This document shows, piece by piece, positions 20,912 to 32,078 of a stretch of 64,000 bases of DNA; position 1 is the stretch's first letter; each line of letters opens with the position of its first letter. Source of the DNA: Linum tenue (Eukaryota; Streptophyta; Magnoliopsida; Malpighiales; Linaceae); NCBI GenBank assembly GCA_946122785.1, contig CAMGYJ010000003.1, positions 1,488,001-1,552,000 on the forward strand, given 5' to 3'. The notes under the pieces were generated by a model. The model was not told where the DNA came from. It made no database searches and saw only the letters and a program-made list of their open reading frames with translations. The translations under genes were made by a program, and so were the position numbers.

Positions 20912-22779
20912 AACTCCACCACACTTAACCGTTTGCTTGTCCCCAAGCAAGCCAAGTCAGACAAAAGGTAAGCTTACCAAATTTCAATCAACCAACATTG
21001 GGGACAAGTCATAAAGGCACAGAACACATGAATCGTACTGGTTTTCAAACATCAATACATGAACAACCTCAATAGCAACCTGGACAACCACCACAAAGGA
21101 CATTCGAGTGCAGCCAATCGGGTAAAGGAAGAGTCTCCCTTCTGTTCACCAACCAACCTAGACTTGAATCAACCACTCACTCAAAACAGTCAACTCATGC
21201 ATCCAACTCAAGACATCAGAACAGAGACCGAGCAATCTAGGTCCTCACCGGGGTACAAGAGTATAAAGAATATGAAAATGAATCACTCACTCTCGACCAG
21301 TGGGGTCAGGACGATTTGATGCGAAAAATGCGCATGCTATTTCTCTCAATCCCTATCATCTCTTCACCATGATGGCAGCCTCTAAATGCTAGAGTTCACA
21401 TATGGAGTGTCACCACTAACTAATCCGGAGGTCTTAGACACAGGTTCAAATGACTGGCTAATGTCTTGGACATGGGGAAAAGGCCTTTTAGGTGATGGAA
21501 GCATTCATAACACAAGGTTCCACATTTCCAAACCCACACAATCACAGTCAAACAAACCGGTATTTCCTTTCTGCTATTCTGCAATACTCAATATCTCAAG
21601 AGCACAAGAGCGAAGGAGGTATAAACATCAGCACTTCCAAGCCAGACTGCTCAAAAACACTACTTACTGGGCATTATTCAGATTTTTGGTAGTGGCTCTC
21701 TTTTGCTTTCAATTTTTTCTTTGTTTTTCTTTCATTTTCTTTCCATTTCTTAAGAGAGCCACCACTTATGCGCATATTTCAAACACCTGCCCAACTTTTA
21801 AGCACTACCTCCAACACTCACATCAACTTTAGCAGACACAGCAGAGAATATGTAAAAATCACTCTGTGGAACCTTCTAAAAGATGCAAAAGGGTGATTTT
21901 TTCATTAGAGACCAAAAGAAAGGATAACACACGGCTCAAAGGGGCTGACTAGGGGATATGACACATCAGGACAGTCAGTTTGGTCGTGGGCTAATCCTAT
22001 GCCCCCATCATCTTAGCTAATGACAACGTGAATGCTACACATCATGGAAGAGGGATCTATCGCACAAGAAAGAAACCAGCAGGCTCAAATCTCACATGGC
22101 TACCTATATGCTCTATCTCGCATTCTGATACCCTAAACTAGATGCATAAACGACTGTCAAGAACAAGTGATTAAATTAAGTCACAGTTGGTACACAAACA
22201 GTTGAAAAACTGAACCCCTACATAGTTCTACTGCACATCTCAGTCCTCATCATAGGTTGTCCTAGTCACAATCAAGCTGTAATGCATCAATCCGAACACC
22301 ATTCAATTCATCAATCAAAGCACAGTGCCAATGTGATCAAACAACAGTACTTGGAGCCCTCAAATCGTAAGATTCGGACAGCGGACTAGGCTCCAAGCAC
22401 ACAAATATATATTCCAACCGATACAAAGCACCCCCCCACACACACACTTAAGCACGACATTGCCCTCAATGGAGTAGAGGGAGAGATAAGGGGAACGATG
22501 TTACCGGATTGAAATACTGCTGGGGGACTGGAAGTGGACCAGTCAGCGAAAGACAAACGGGAAGATGGACAGTTCTGCATGAATCGAACACCAAGAACAC
22601 ACTAGCACACTGTGCGTTAGGGATAAGTGTTAGCCCAGACGGCTACAACAGAAACAAACCACAAAAGAAAAACAAAAACAAAAACAAACGACACGAAGTT
22701 CAAGCTCCTCACACATGGAGCAAACACAGAAAAGTCTAAAACGAAAACAAAACACACTGAGATGGGCAACGAGTACAGC

Positions 22780-24146
22780 CTACTCGTCGCCAAGATTATC
22801 CAGATCGATGTCATCCATGAAGGCGTCATCACCATCAGCACCATCATCACCATCCGCTGGGGGAGGTGGAAGTGGAGAGTCCTCCCAGGGAGTCCTCCAG
22901 ACGGGCTGCTCGCCCGGCAGCAGCTGGAGTAAGTGCTGCTGAACCTCCTGCATGTGCCTAGAGCGGCGCTTCTCCCGCTCGATGTGGGCGAGAGTCACCC
23001 CCTGCTGTGTCTGGAGCATGTCCAGGCGCTCATCATAAGCAGTCATCCTCTGGTGGTACTCGGCCTGGTGAGCCGCGTACTGCTGCTGGAACTGCATCTG
23101 ATGGTCGAGGATCTGCTGGTTCTGGAGACGCAGCTGCTCGAACTGGGAGGTGAAGTAATCCTGCCCCGGGAAAGCGGAGCTGCTACCTCCGTAATGGAAG
23201 TCAGTCTGTGGTGGATCAGCAGCAGCGTCCACATCATCTGGGTCAACATCCTCCTCCTGGCCCTCGGGCTGATCCGCCGGCTGGTCCTCCGCGGGGATCT
23301 GAGGTTCCGGGAACCCATCGATCCATAGAACGCCGCGTTTCTCTCGCAGCAGGTGCATTTTACCGATCGTCTTCCTGCCAAAGACGAGGGTGTCTCCCAG
23401 CTGTGTGCACCCCTGCAGTGAAAGCCCGAAGTAGGTGGCCAGGCGGGTGATGAGGGGGGCGCAGTGGAGGCTCTTCAGTTCTGTAGCAGTCTTCTCGAAG
23501 GTCCTGGCCACCACCGAACCCAAGTGGAGAGGATGGTTGTACTGGCGGATCGAAGCGATGAAGTACATGGCCCTCTTGGTGATGGCGCTGGCACTGCCTG
23601 ACGCTGGGGTGTAAGACTTCGCCAGTAGGTGGTGGAGAAGGCGGTTGTCGAGCAGCAGAGTAGATGCCTTCGTCCTCCCAGCTGAGAAGGGACGCGTCTG
23701 GCCTGGCCGAGCCAGGCGGGTGTACAGCCTCCGGAAGTCCACCTCCAGCGGGTCATTGACCTCAGTGATGTAGCGCCCACGGTCGTCTAGGTCGAGGTCG
23801 AGAGCCTCGGCCAGCTCGTGGTAGCTCATGGACCGGGGGCACCGCCGAGCCTGAATTGGACGGCTGTACCGTCTCTCCAATCGTCCGTGGTCGTGTGCTT
23901 GAAGGTCGTGTAGAACTCCAGCACGGGCTCGTAGTAGACCTTTTCGCAGATGCAGAGCAGACGGCGCCATGCGCGGTTGGCGACGGCGGCGGAGAGTTGC
24001 TCGTAGCAGTTCAATTTCTGAAACTCCCGTTTGGACCAGCAATGGTGCTGGCCAAACGGGCATGCCAGGACCTGCTTGAAGCGAGTCTCGTGGGGGCCCC
24101 TCTTCAGATCCCGGATGAACGGGTGCTTGAGGTCAGGTTTCGACAT
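22780..24146 (-). pseudogene. Athila-type 3' ORF (plant transposon protein), frameshifted
   Basis: This is the extra ORF that Athila-type elements carry between pol and the 3' LTR; its function is unknown. It starts at the ATG at 24146 (MSKPDLKHPFIRDLKRG). The first 105 codons run in one frame to a C-run near 23830 and continue in the next frame to 22780, so one base appears lost in the homopolymer. The middle part (LDNRLLHHLLAKSYTPASGS, then FIASIRQYNHPLHLGS) matches the putative plant transposon protein domain. The C-terminal part has a Gln-rich coiled-coil-like stretch (QQILDHQMQFQQQYAAH) and an acidic tail. Confidence 0.75.
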
Positions 24147-24944
24147 TGTCCTGCAAAAGAACAACCCAAAGTGGAACCAAAAGAGCCAAGAAAAATGTTA
24201 ATCACACCCCCACACTTAAGAACAGAAATCAGCCTAACCATGGTTTCATCCATGGTTCGGGGGTCAAAAACTCGATAAAGCAAGCCTAATCTGAGTGGGG
24301 GTGCACATCCATGAACAAGTAGGCAACTCAAGGTTCACATTCATAACAAATACACCCTCAAAGCACATCATTAAGGGTCCCAACCGACTCCCACAAAATG
24401 GTACGAAAACAGGCATTTTATCGAACACCTTGTGTGCACTATTAAGTTAAGCATGAAATTAGCACATTCATAGCACACAAGGCCTCAAATCAACATTGTA
24501 AATATGCCCAAACATCAATCATACATAATCCAAGCATGCCCCACATGTAATTTCATTCAATTCATTCATTGCAAATGGATTCTCTAAACATACACCCTAA
24601 TATCCAATTCTCCTCAAATCATAAGGTAAATGGCGAAATCAAACCTGGAGACTCAAGTAGGATAGTAGGGAATGATGAGATGAATGAAATGCACTTAACG
24701 AAAGTGCAAAAATCTGCCCGGAAGTGGTCAGTCTCGCCAGAAATCGCCTCCGGCGACAAAAACGTCGGCCAAATCTCCTCAAAATGGAGGGATAGGCCAC
24801 TTTTGGTGTGGGAAGGATGGGTTTGTGGTTGGTTTGGTGAAAAAATGACAAAAAATGGCCGGAAAAATTGAAAGAGGGTGGTTTGTCACGGTTTTCCGGC
24901 CAGACTCAGAGGATTCCGGCGAGGTTTTTGAATTTTCTAACCTG

Positions 24945-25320
24945 CTCGGCCGTGCTGGCCGAATATATAGGCCGTGGCTCGGCCACACGGGCAGAGGCGC
25001 ACGGCCGTGCAAGGTGCACTTTTGCCCGTGTTGGCCGACACGGCCAGGCCGAGGAGATCCACACGGCCGTGCAAGTTTGCACTTTTGGCCATGTGGAATT
25101 TGCCGAGGGCTCGCACGGCCAGGGGATAAAATCCACACGGCCGTGCGAGAATATGCGTTGCCCGTGTCGGCCACACGGCCAGGCTAGGAAAATCCACACG
25201 GCCGTGCAAATTTGCACTTTTGGCCGTGCGAAAATTGCCGAGGGCTCACACGGCCAGGAGATAAAATCCACACGGCCGTGCGAGCAAATGGCCTGGCCGT
25301 GTGAGCTGCTGGAGCCCCGA
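24945..25320. repeat. Palindromic CACGGCCGTG repeat cluster in the element
   Basis: Repeated palindromes CACACGGCCGTGC or CACGGCCAGG alternate with 'TTTGCACTTTTGGCC' and 'GCCGAGGGCTC' segments. Two units of about 133 bp (from about 25055 and 25188) are clear tandem copies. The same palindrome occurs in both LTRs (20510-20710 and 30000-30200). Open frames in this stretch, on both strands, result from the repeats and are not called as genes. Confidence 0.8.
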
Positions 25321-25553
25321 AATCAACCTGTTTTCACCTAAAAACGACATTCAACTCTGGAACAACATCTCAAGACTCAAAAAAACACAAAAACCAAAAG
25401 GAAAAAAAAATAAGAAAATGCAAACCTCGGTGGGGTTGCCTCCCCACAAGCGCTTCTTTATCGTCTTTTAGCTGGACGCCAGTATGGATGCTCAGGGAAG
25501 TGTAGGATCAGGTGCCTTCAAGAGCGGATCCACATCGCTCTTGAGGGACAGCT

Positions 25554-25829
25554 TCAAATGGTGGCCATGCACGCGACGAATGTGGCCACCAGCATTCGCA
25601 ACTCGACTTGGCCATCCGGCAAGATGCAAGCGAGTGAATACTCGGATGGCCAAGGTGGGGGCGGGACCAGCTCGTAGTGGTCTCCGGCTCTCTTTCGAGC
25701 AGGCTTAGCTGCCTGCAATTTTGGCCTCCACTCCTCCATGATCTGTACTTTTGGTGATGGAGTGGTCAGGAGTGGCGGCGAAGGTGTGGGAGGCGGGTCC
25801 TGCAAAATAGGCAACACAGAAGGATACAC
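25554..25829 (-). other. Remnant coding-like stretch after protease
   Basis: An open frame of 91 codons rich in Pro, with MEEWRPKLQAAKPARKRAG, lies between the protease and the palindrome cluster. I do not recognise a domain. It could be the far end of a deleted pol frame or chance. No reverse transcriptase or integrase motif is present in it. Confidence 0.35.
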
Positions 25830-25950
25830 GACAGACTCGTGCTCCCAGTGAGATACAGCATGCAGAGGTGACGAAGCAGGTAAAGTATTAGCAATTGAAA
25901 ACGTTATTCGCTCTCGCCTTCCCTCAAAACTAAGGTCCCATCATGCACAT

Positions 25951-28911
25951 CTATGAGAGTCTTGGGGTGGCCAGGAAAGGCCTTCCCAGTATAAGGGGCA
26001 CTTCTGTGTCCTCATTGATGTCCAGGACAACAAAATCCACAGGATAATTGAATTTGCCAACCTTAACCAGAAGGTCTTCCACTATGCCCCTAGGATGCAC
26101 TACAGATCTGTCAGCTAATTGAAGGGTCATCCTAGTAGCGCGGGGTTCACCTAGGCCTAGTTTCTTGAACAATTTATACGGCATAACATTGATACTAGCA
26201 CCTAAATCCGCCAAGGACCTCTCTACATGCAACTTATCAATAGAGCACGGGATAGTAAAACTACCTGGGTCCTTCTTCTTCTGCGGAAGCTTGTTCTGCA
26301 GAATAGCCGAGCACTCCTCGCTGAGCTCCACAGTGGCCAGCTCACTCAGCTTCTGCTTCTTCGAGAGAAGCTCTTTCAGAAACTTCGCATACTTAGGCAT
26401 TTGCGATAGTGCCTCCAGGAAGGGCACTTGGACATTCATCTTCTTAAGCATGGCCATGAAGTTTTCGAACTCTGCCTCCAGCCTGTCTCTATGCAACCGA
26501 GTAGGGAAGGGGAGTTTCGGGATATACTCCTTCACTACCGGTTGCGGCTTAGGTGTAGGCACCTCAACCTCCTTTTCTGCCTCTTCTTCAACCGCCGGAG
26601 ACGCTAAGGCAGGGGTCTCTCTCTCTTGTTCCCGAGCAGGTGGATCAACAGCCATCTTGCCACTCCTGGTCATGATGGCATTACAGTGCTCATTCAGGGT
26701 CTGCGGATGAGGGATGGTCTGCCCGGGTAGAGTACCAGGATCCCTTTGAGCCACTGCCCGAGCCACGCTCCCCAGCTGGGTCTGGATATCCTGCAAGAAA
26801 GCCTGTGTGTTCCTCTGACCAGCTTCAAGAGCCAGGAATTTACCCGAGGCCTTTTCCATGAACTGCTCAATAGTGTTGAATTTCTGAGCACTTGAACTGG
26901 CGAGAGAACCCACCAAGTCCCGCAGTTCAGCCATCTGATCATTCTGCACTGGGGCAGCAGGGGCCAATGCAGTTAAAATCGCGCTTTAAAACTTAAAAAC
27001 TTACGGTTTTACGCTTTTAGGACACCAAATCGCTTTCGTTTCTATATAAAATCTTTAGTGTATAAAATCGGACTAAAATGCGCTTTAAAGGTTAAAAGCT
27101 TATGCTTTTACGCTTCTAGCTCACCAAAACGCTTTACGCTTTTACGCTTCTACTTCACAAAATGAGTATTTTTTTCATGAAATTAATTATAAAAAGTATA
27201 GTTTAAAGTTAAATCACCAACAATATGATACATTTCAGATTAAAAGATACATACAATGTATTTGGATGCACTCTCAGTTTCAATAGAGTAATCTAATTCA
27301 CCAGCTAGGCCCTTCCTAAATTCATTAGCATAAAGGGAAAGGAGACTTATAGTTAATATCAATGTTTATGAACTTATTGTTAAGATGCTATAAGTTTCTC
27401 TACTTTAGACATGATTTGCAGGTGCTTATTAAATTATCTAAATTACGTATACTTATATTTTACATAGTATGTGTCGTACTAAACAGAAATTTTTAGCTAT
27501 TTTATAGCATGCGTCAAAAACTTGCGCTTTTACGCTTTGATTCTACGCTTTACAATTTTACCCATTTTCCGCTTCTAGGTAGAATCGCGCTTTTGACTGC
27601 ATTGGCAGGGGCTGCACCTGGCGGCTGTAAAGGTCGCGGCTGTGATTGAGCCGCATGCCCCGGCATGGGCTGGTAGAGAGACTGTTGCTGCTGCTGGAAT
27701 TGCCCCTGTCTGGGCTGATATGGTGGCCTCTGGAAACCCGGTGGTCCCTGGGGGACTGGTGGTCTGGAATTTGCCCCACCCCAAGAGAAGTTAGGATGCT
27801 GGAGCCACCCCTCATTGTAAGTGTTACTGTAGGGGTCATTGCGCCTGACGTTATTGATGAAGTTCACCTGCTCCTGGGGTGTGGTTGATTCCTTCATCGC
27901 CTGACAGTCCTCTACGGTGTGATGGGAGCTCTCACACCACTGGCAGTGCATCGCCTGCGGCTGCCCTGTACCTGCAATCAAACCAGAACGATCGATAGCT
28001 GAAACCAGCTTCGATACCACCTGCACCAAATCAGATGACTGGGTGCCTACAGCATGCACACCCCGTCCTGGTGCTCGTCTCGATCTCCTGGCAGTGCCCC
28101 AATCGTACCCGTTCTCCGCCATCTCCTCAAAGAGTTGATTCAGCTGTGGCAGGGTTTTGGTCAGCATGTTCCCGCCGCAAACCGAATCAATCAGCTGCTT
28201 GTCCTCCGGGAAGAGGGCGTGATAGAAGGTGCCCACCTTGAAAGCATCATTAAAGCCATGATTGGGACACCTCAGGAAGAGACTGTTGTATCTCTCCCAT
28301 GCGTCCCGAATGGTCTCATCCTCATCCTGAGCAAAATGGGTAATCTGCTTCTGAAGATCAGCCGTCTTGGATGGAGGATGGTAGCGGGTGAGGAACTTGT
28401 CCGCCAGGTTGGCGAACGTGGTGATAGAGCCCGGAGGTCGAGTGTCTAGCCATTCCTTGGCTTTCCCCTCCAGAGTAAAAGGGAAGTACCTCAGCTGGAT
28501 GGCATCTGCTGGTACCCCATTGATCTTGATTCCATCGATGAGCTCATGGAATCGCCTGAGATTTGATCGGGGGCACTCCCCCTCCTTACCAAGGAACACC
28601 ACTGAACCGCGCAGCATGGTGATTACTGATGTGCTCACCTCAAAATTGTTGGCTGGGACATGAGGGTGTTGAATGGGTGACCTCATATCCGCAGCTCTAG
28701 CGGTCCAGTAGGATCCCATGGTCTGCTCCTCTGGATTGATCACATCATGGTTCTGTGGATCAACCATCTCTTCTTCTTCTTCTTCGATCTGCAGCTGTGA
28801 TAGCGCCTCCTCCGCAGCCAGTCGCGCCTTTAGAGCCCGCTTGAAGTTCCTGCAGGTTCGTTCAAGTTCCTGGTCTAATGGCAGTAGATCTCCCGACTGG
28901 CTACGGATCAT
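25951..28911 (-). pseudogene. Athila gag-protease, split by a MITE
   Basis: The polyprotein starts at the ATG at 28911. The capsid-like Retrotrans_gag domain includes GKAKEWLDTRPPGSITTFAN and FLTRYHPPSKT (residues about 155-215). A CCHC knuckle, CQWCESSHHTVEDC, follows near residue 325. At 27604 a 640-bp MITE interrupts the frame; coding resumes at 26964 with AAPVQNDQMAELRDL. A retropepsin-like protease domain follows, with the active-site-like motif DLGASIN in place of the common DTGA/DSGA, and VPLILGRPFLAT. The frame ends at 25951 by an apparent one-base loss just after this motif. No reverse transcriptase follows. Confidence 0.85.
26965..27604. mobile_element. hAT-like MITE inside gag, 640 bp
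   Basis: It has terminal inverted repeats CAATGCAGTTAAAATCGCGC and, from the right end inward, CAATGCAGTCAAAAGCGCGA. GCAGGGGC flanks both sides (26957-26964 and 27605-27612), an 8-bp duplication typical of hAT elements. The interior is AT-rich, with repeated 'CGCTTTTACGCTT' near the ends, and codes for nothing. It splits the gag frame of the Athila element, so it inserted after that element or its parent. Confidence 0.88.
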
Positions 28912-29031
28912 GCACTACCTGCACACAATCAGCAGAAGCAACCCGTGAAGGCACACAGGTGGAAGAGAAAAAATGCAATAAATAAAAAGCTAGAGTAACA
29001 AATTCTCACGTTTCCCCAATAACCTAGAGGG

Positions 29032-29049
29032 TCCCCGGCAATGGCGCCA
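29032..29049 (-). other. Athila primer-binding site
   Basis: On the coding strand the sequence is TGGCGCCATTGCCGGGGA, six bases after the 5' LTR end. Athila-type elements normally use a site of this form, complementary to tRNA-Asp; this copy appears to differ by one base from the form I remember. The position confirms minus orientation. Confidence 0.8.
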
Positions 29050-29055
29050 AAAACT

Positions 29056-30402
29056 TGACACGCCAAAACACAACACCAAACTACGACCAAGTGTAATCGC
29101 AGTCCGGGAATGCAGTAACAGGCAAGTTATATTATCAACTCGGGGTCTAGATCTACTGCTTACTCCGTGATGATCTATTATCTAGCCAACTAAGTCGAGT
29201 GATTTGTGTTTAAACTAAAAGCAGTAAGAAAGCAGGAAATTATTCGATTTTCTCAAGCAGGTAAGAGTCACTCGGGAATGAGTCCCCCTAGCCCCTTAGT
29301 TAGGTTCAATTGTAATTTCCCTGGGTTGATTTACTGTTGATTAGACTGCGGAAGATCCGACAGTAGCTTGGAATCTCTTAAGCTGACCTAGCCCTCTCAG
29401 TCTAACTACCCGGCAGACGACTAGTCTTCACCGGGATAGAAAGCTGAAGCAATACGCACAGAACTCCACTACTGGAATTCAATTCCAGTACAAAGCAGTA
29501 AACTGGCTAACTCTCGTATAACCAATCTCCTACTATCGAATGAAGAGGCTCTAACAACCTAATCAGATTCTATCTATCTCAGGTTGCAGCAGAAATCAAG
29601 AAAAGCTGATCAGACTTCAATCAATTCAATAAACATGCATCATTCGATTAAAACCAAACAGTATAATCATCCGAAGTCATTACCATCAAATCCCTAACAC
29701 CAGGAACTAGGGTTCTTCATACCCAAGTGAGAGAAGGGTTCTACTCCATAGAGAGAGAGGAGAAAACAGTAATCGGAGTAGTCATACTCATAATGATGAG
29801 GAAAATCTGCTCCGGGATGATGATTTCCACTCCTATGACGATCTCCAAGCTCGATTTGATGAAACCCAGCTCCAAGATAGCTTCTAGGATGTGTTCTTCG
29901 TACTTTTTCTCTCTAGGGCTCTGTTTTTTCTCTGAAAATCCGATCCGCCCTTTTTGGCTCGAAATTGGCTGAAAAACCAAGATTTCCCGACTCACACGGG
30001 CAGGCCACACGGCCATGTGGCTCACCCAGTTGCCCGTGCGAGTCGAAACGCAGCGTATCATTAAGTTGGCCTTCAGGCATCCCACACGGCCAGGGTCGCA
30101 CGGCCGTGTGGATTTCCTGGGATGCCCGTGTTTGCTCTCGGCAAAAATCACACGGCCACAAGTGCAACTTGCACGGTCGTGTGATACCCAGGGCTGCCCG
30201 TGTGGCTTCCTTAGAACCTCGCCATGCGTCCGATCTTCGTCCAATCGACCCCAAACTCGCTCCCAAGCCTCCATTCACGTACTAGGACCTGAAATATCAC
30301 AAACAAGCACAACCTAGCGTGAAATCGGCCTAAAACACAAGAATCAACACCTCAAACGGTGTAAGAACAGGGGTAAAAACATGTGTAATTAACGGTCTAT
30401 CA
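29056..30402 (-). repeat. Athila 5' LTR
   Basis: This is the upstream LTR (right on the plus strand) of the minus-strand element, 1347 bp, nearly identical to the copy at 19567-20911. The few differences are single substitutions and small indels (for example CACGGTCGTG near 30173 for CACGGCCGTG). The flanking GTCAC at 30403-30407 is the target duplication. Confidence 0.93.
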
Positions 30403-30407
30403 GTCAC

Positions 30408-30840
30408 GAACATGACTGAGAAGTCCATGGTCGCGAATGAAGAGGCCATGCTGCCTCATGACCAAGACCGAATGACCCAAAATATTATAAGTCTGGGAGG
30501 TCCATCCCGCTTCACGAGAAGTGCCATAGACGCGAGACAATAGGCTTAGGCATGACTGAAAAATATTCTAAGTCTGAGAAGGTCATGCCGCCTCACGAAA
30601 AGGGTCATGTGCATGATTAAGAGGTCTATGGCCGTGTCATGTGATGGCTATGGACGCGAAGCAAGAAGCATTAGATACATTGAAAAATACTAAGTCTGGG
30701 AAGGCCATGCCGCCTCTCGAGAGGGGCCATGTGCATGATTGAGAGGTCCATGCCACCTCACGAGAGTGGCCATGGACATGAGTCCCTAGAGGGCCATGGA
30801 CATGAGTAAGAAGTCCATGACCATGGGGCAAGAGGACCAC
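30408..30840. repeat. Degenerate tandem repeats (CATGCCGC / CACGAGA units)
   Basis: Diverged units of roughly 80-125 bp contain 'AAATATTCTAAGTCTG', 'GGTCATGCCGCCTCACGA', 'GGGCCATGTGCATGATTGAGAGGTC' and similar. Related pieces are found at 13560-13712 and 16005-16172 on the other side of the nested insertions. It probably belongs to the U3 of an old LTR. No coding sequence is supported. Confidence 0.6.
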
Positions 30841-31139
30841 GACCTCCTTTTGTGAGACACCACATGCTTATCAAAAGACTAGCATGACACGAGATTTGGA
30901 ACAAGATCGTGCGAGGCAGGCTACAATCCAAGACCCATGGCGGTTCCAAGAGAAGCATCTAGGCGGTTGAAAGAGTAACCACCACTCTGGAGAAGAGGGA
31001 GTGGTTCTTTGTAGCAGTTATCCAAGAAGCGATTTCTACGGCGGCTACCTCCTCGTGGCTTTAAATAGGAGGAGGGGTCGACAGAGACAAAAGGTCCCAA
31101 AACCAACACTCTGATACACATGTCAAGTTTACCCTTTAT

Positions 31140-32078
31140 CTTTTCTCTATCATGTGGCCATATACGTAGTTTTTAGTTTGGAGCTCTCACCGAACCTCCA
31201 TAGGAGTAGAAGTAACTTAATTCAGATTTTCATTCCTAGAAATCATCAATCAAACACTCCCCATTTGAACTTTGTTTGAAGAGGTGTGAGCCGTGTATTA
31301 GTAATTATTGTCCAAAGAAGTCAAAGGTGCAATCAATCTCAATTCAACGCAAGTTTTCTCGCCGGAAAACAGTTTCAACGAGGGTGCTTGGGTTTGTTGA
31401 TAATAGAATTTTACTAACTGATCATGCATGAAAACTCGAGGTCAATTTTGTTCGAATCTACTATTTCACATTCCAATCATTAACGATTTATCCTATACAA
31501 CTGAATAGCTTTCATATTGACGTCTGATACATTCAAGCAGGGATTTAGTCTGGGTAAGTGACGTTTGTTGACGTGTTAAAATCATGATTTGTCAGCACTG
31601 AATATATGTTTTGTTTTGTGAAATTTGAAGAAAATCCAAATCGATAACTAATGTCGTAATTTGAGACTTTTTGGATTGATTCGAGTTGGAATGTAATTAA
31701 GATGTTGAGCTCAAATTAACTTACTAGTTAATATGACATGTTCATGATAATTAATTAAAAAGAAATTAGACAAAAAAATCGACAAAATTACCATTTTGTT
31801 AGTTTGACGAAATGGATAGGACCGTTTTGTTGGTGAAAGAAACTTGGTAAAGTGACCAAGAAAGGGCAATAGTGTAAAGTGACCAACAAAGAAAAATAGG
31901 AAGAAACGGAGGGGACTGATAAAGGAAGAGGTTTGAAGCTTCATCACTCTCCTTTCTCCTATCCCCACAATCTCCGCCGTTGATTTCCCGCCGTCTTACA
32001 TCCCCCTATGTTCTTCCAATTTAGGGTTTCCTCCGCCGTTCCCTCTCCACCGCCCGACCACCACCATCTCTTCCCTCC
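31140..32078 (+). other. U5-like remnant and UBP22 upstream region
   Basis: Up to about 31400 the sequence resembles the end of an old LTR, without clear borders. From about 31560 it is AT-rich intergenic DNA. The last 150 bases before the ATG at 32079 are pyrimidine-rich and look like the UBP22 5' untranslated region. No gene was seen. Confidence 0.45.

Larger units (their letters stand above)
19567..30402 (-). mobile_element. Athila-type Ty3 retrotransposon lacking pol, minus strand
   Basis: A 10.8-kb LTR element in minus orientation. The LTRs are 1345 bp (19567-20911) and 1347 bp (29056-30402), nearly identical, with TGATAG...GTGTCA ends on the coding strand. GTCAC flanks both sides (19562-19566 and 30403-30407). 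In coding order it has a PBS, gag, an aspartic protease, then a non-coding stretch with palindromes, then an Athila-type 3' ORF and a purine-rich tract next to the 3' LTR. No reverse transcriptase, RNase H or integrase motifs lie between 25951 and 24146, so it needs a helper. The LTR similarity suggests recent insertion. Confidence 0.93.
13560..31330. repeat. Old repeat-rich LTR-like sequence split by nested insertions
   Basis: Pieces of one repeat family lie at about 13560-13712, 16005-16172, 19545-19566 and 30403-30840. They share motifs such as 'AAATATTCTAAGTNTGNGAAGG', 'CATGCCGCNTCACGA' and 'GGTCCATG'. Joining the pieces across each insertion restores continuous repeat units. After 30840 come a TATA-like 'TTTAAATAGGAGG' (about 31060) and a U5-like stretch. 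The whole may be one LTR of an old Ty3-type element with a repeat-rich U3. Its outer ends and element type were not determined. Confidence 0.5.

Noticed and set aside
24945..25320. Regularly spaced palindromes resembling a CRISPR array
   Set aside because: The genome is plant, the spacers are themselves repeated, and the block lies within an Athila element.
24855..25341. Overlapping open frames of up to 157 codons on both strands
   Set aside because: They are products of the palindromic tandem repeats with low-complexity His/Gly/Arg/Pro content.
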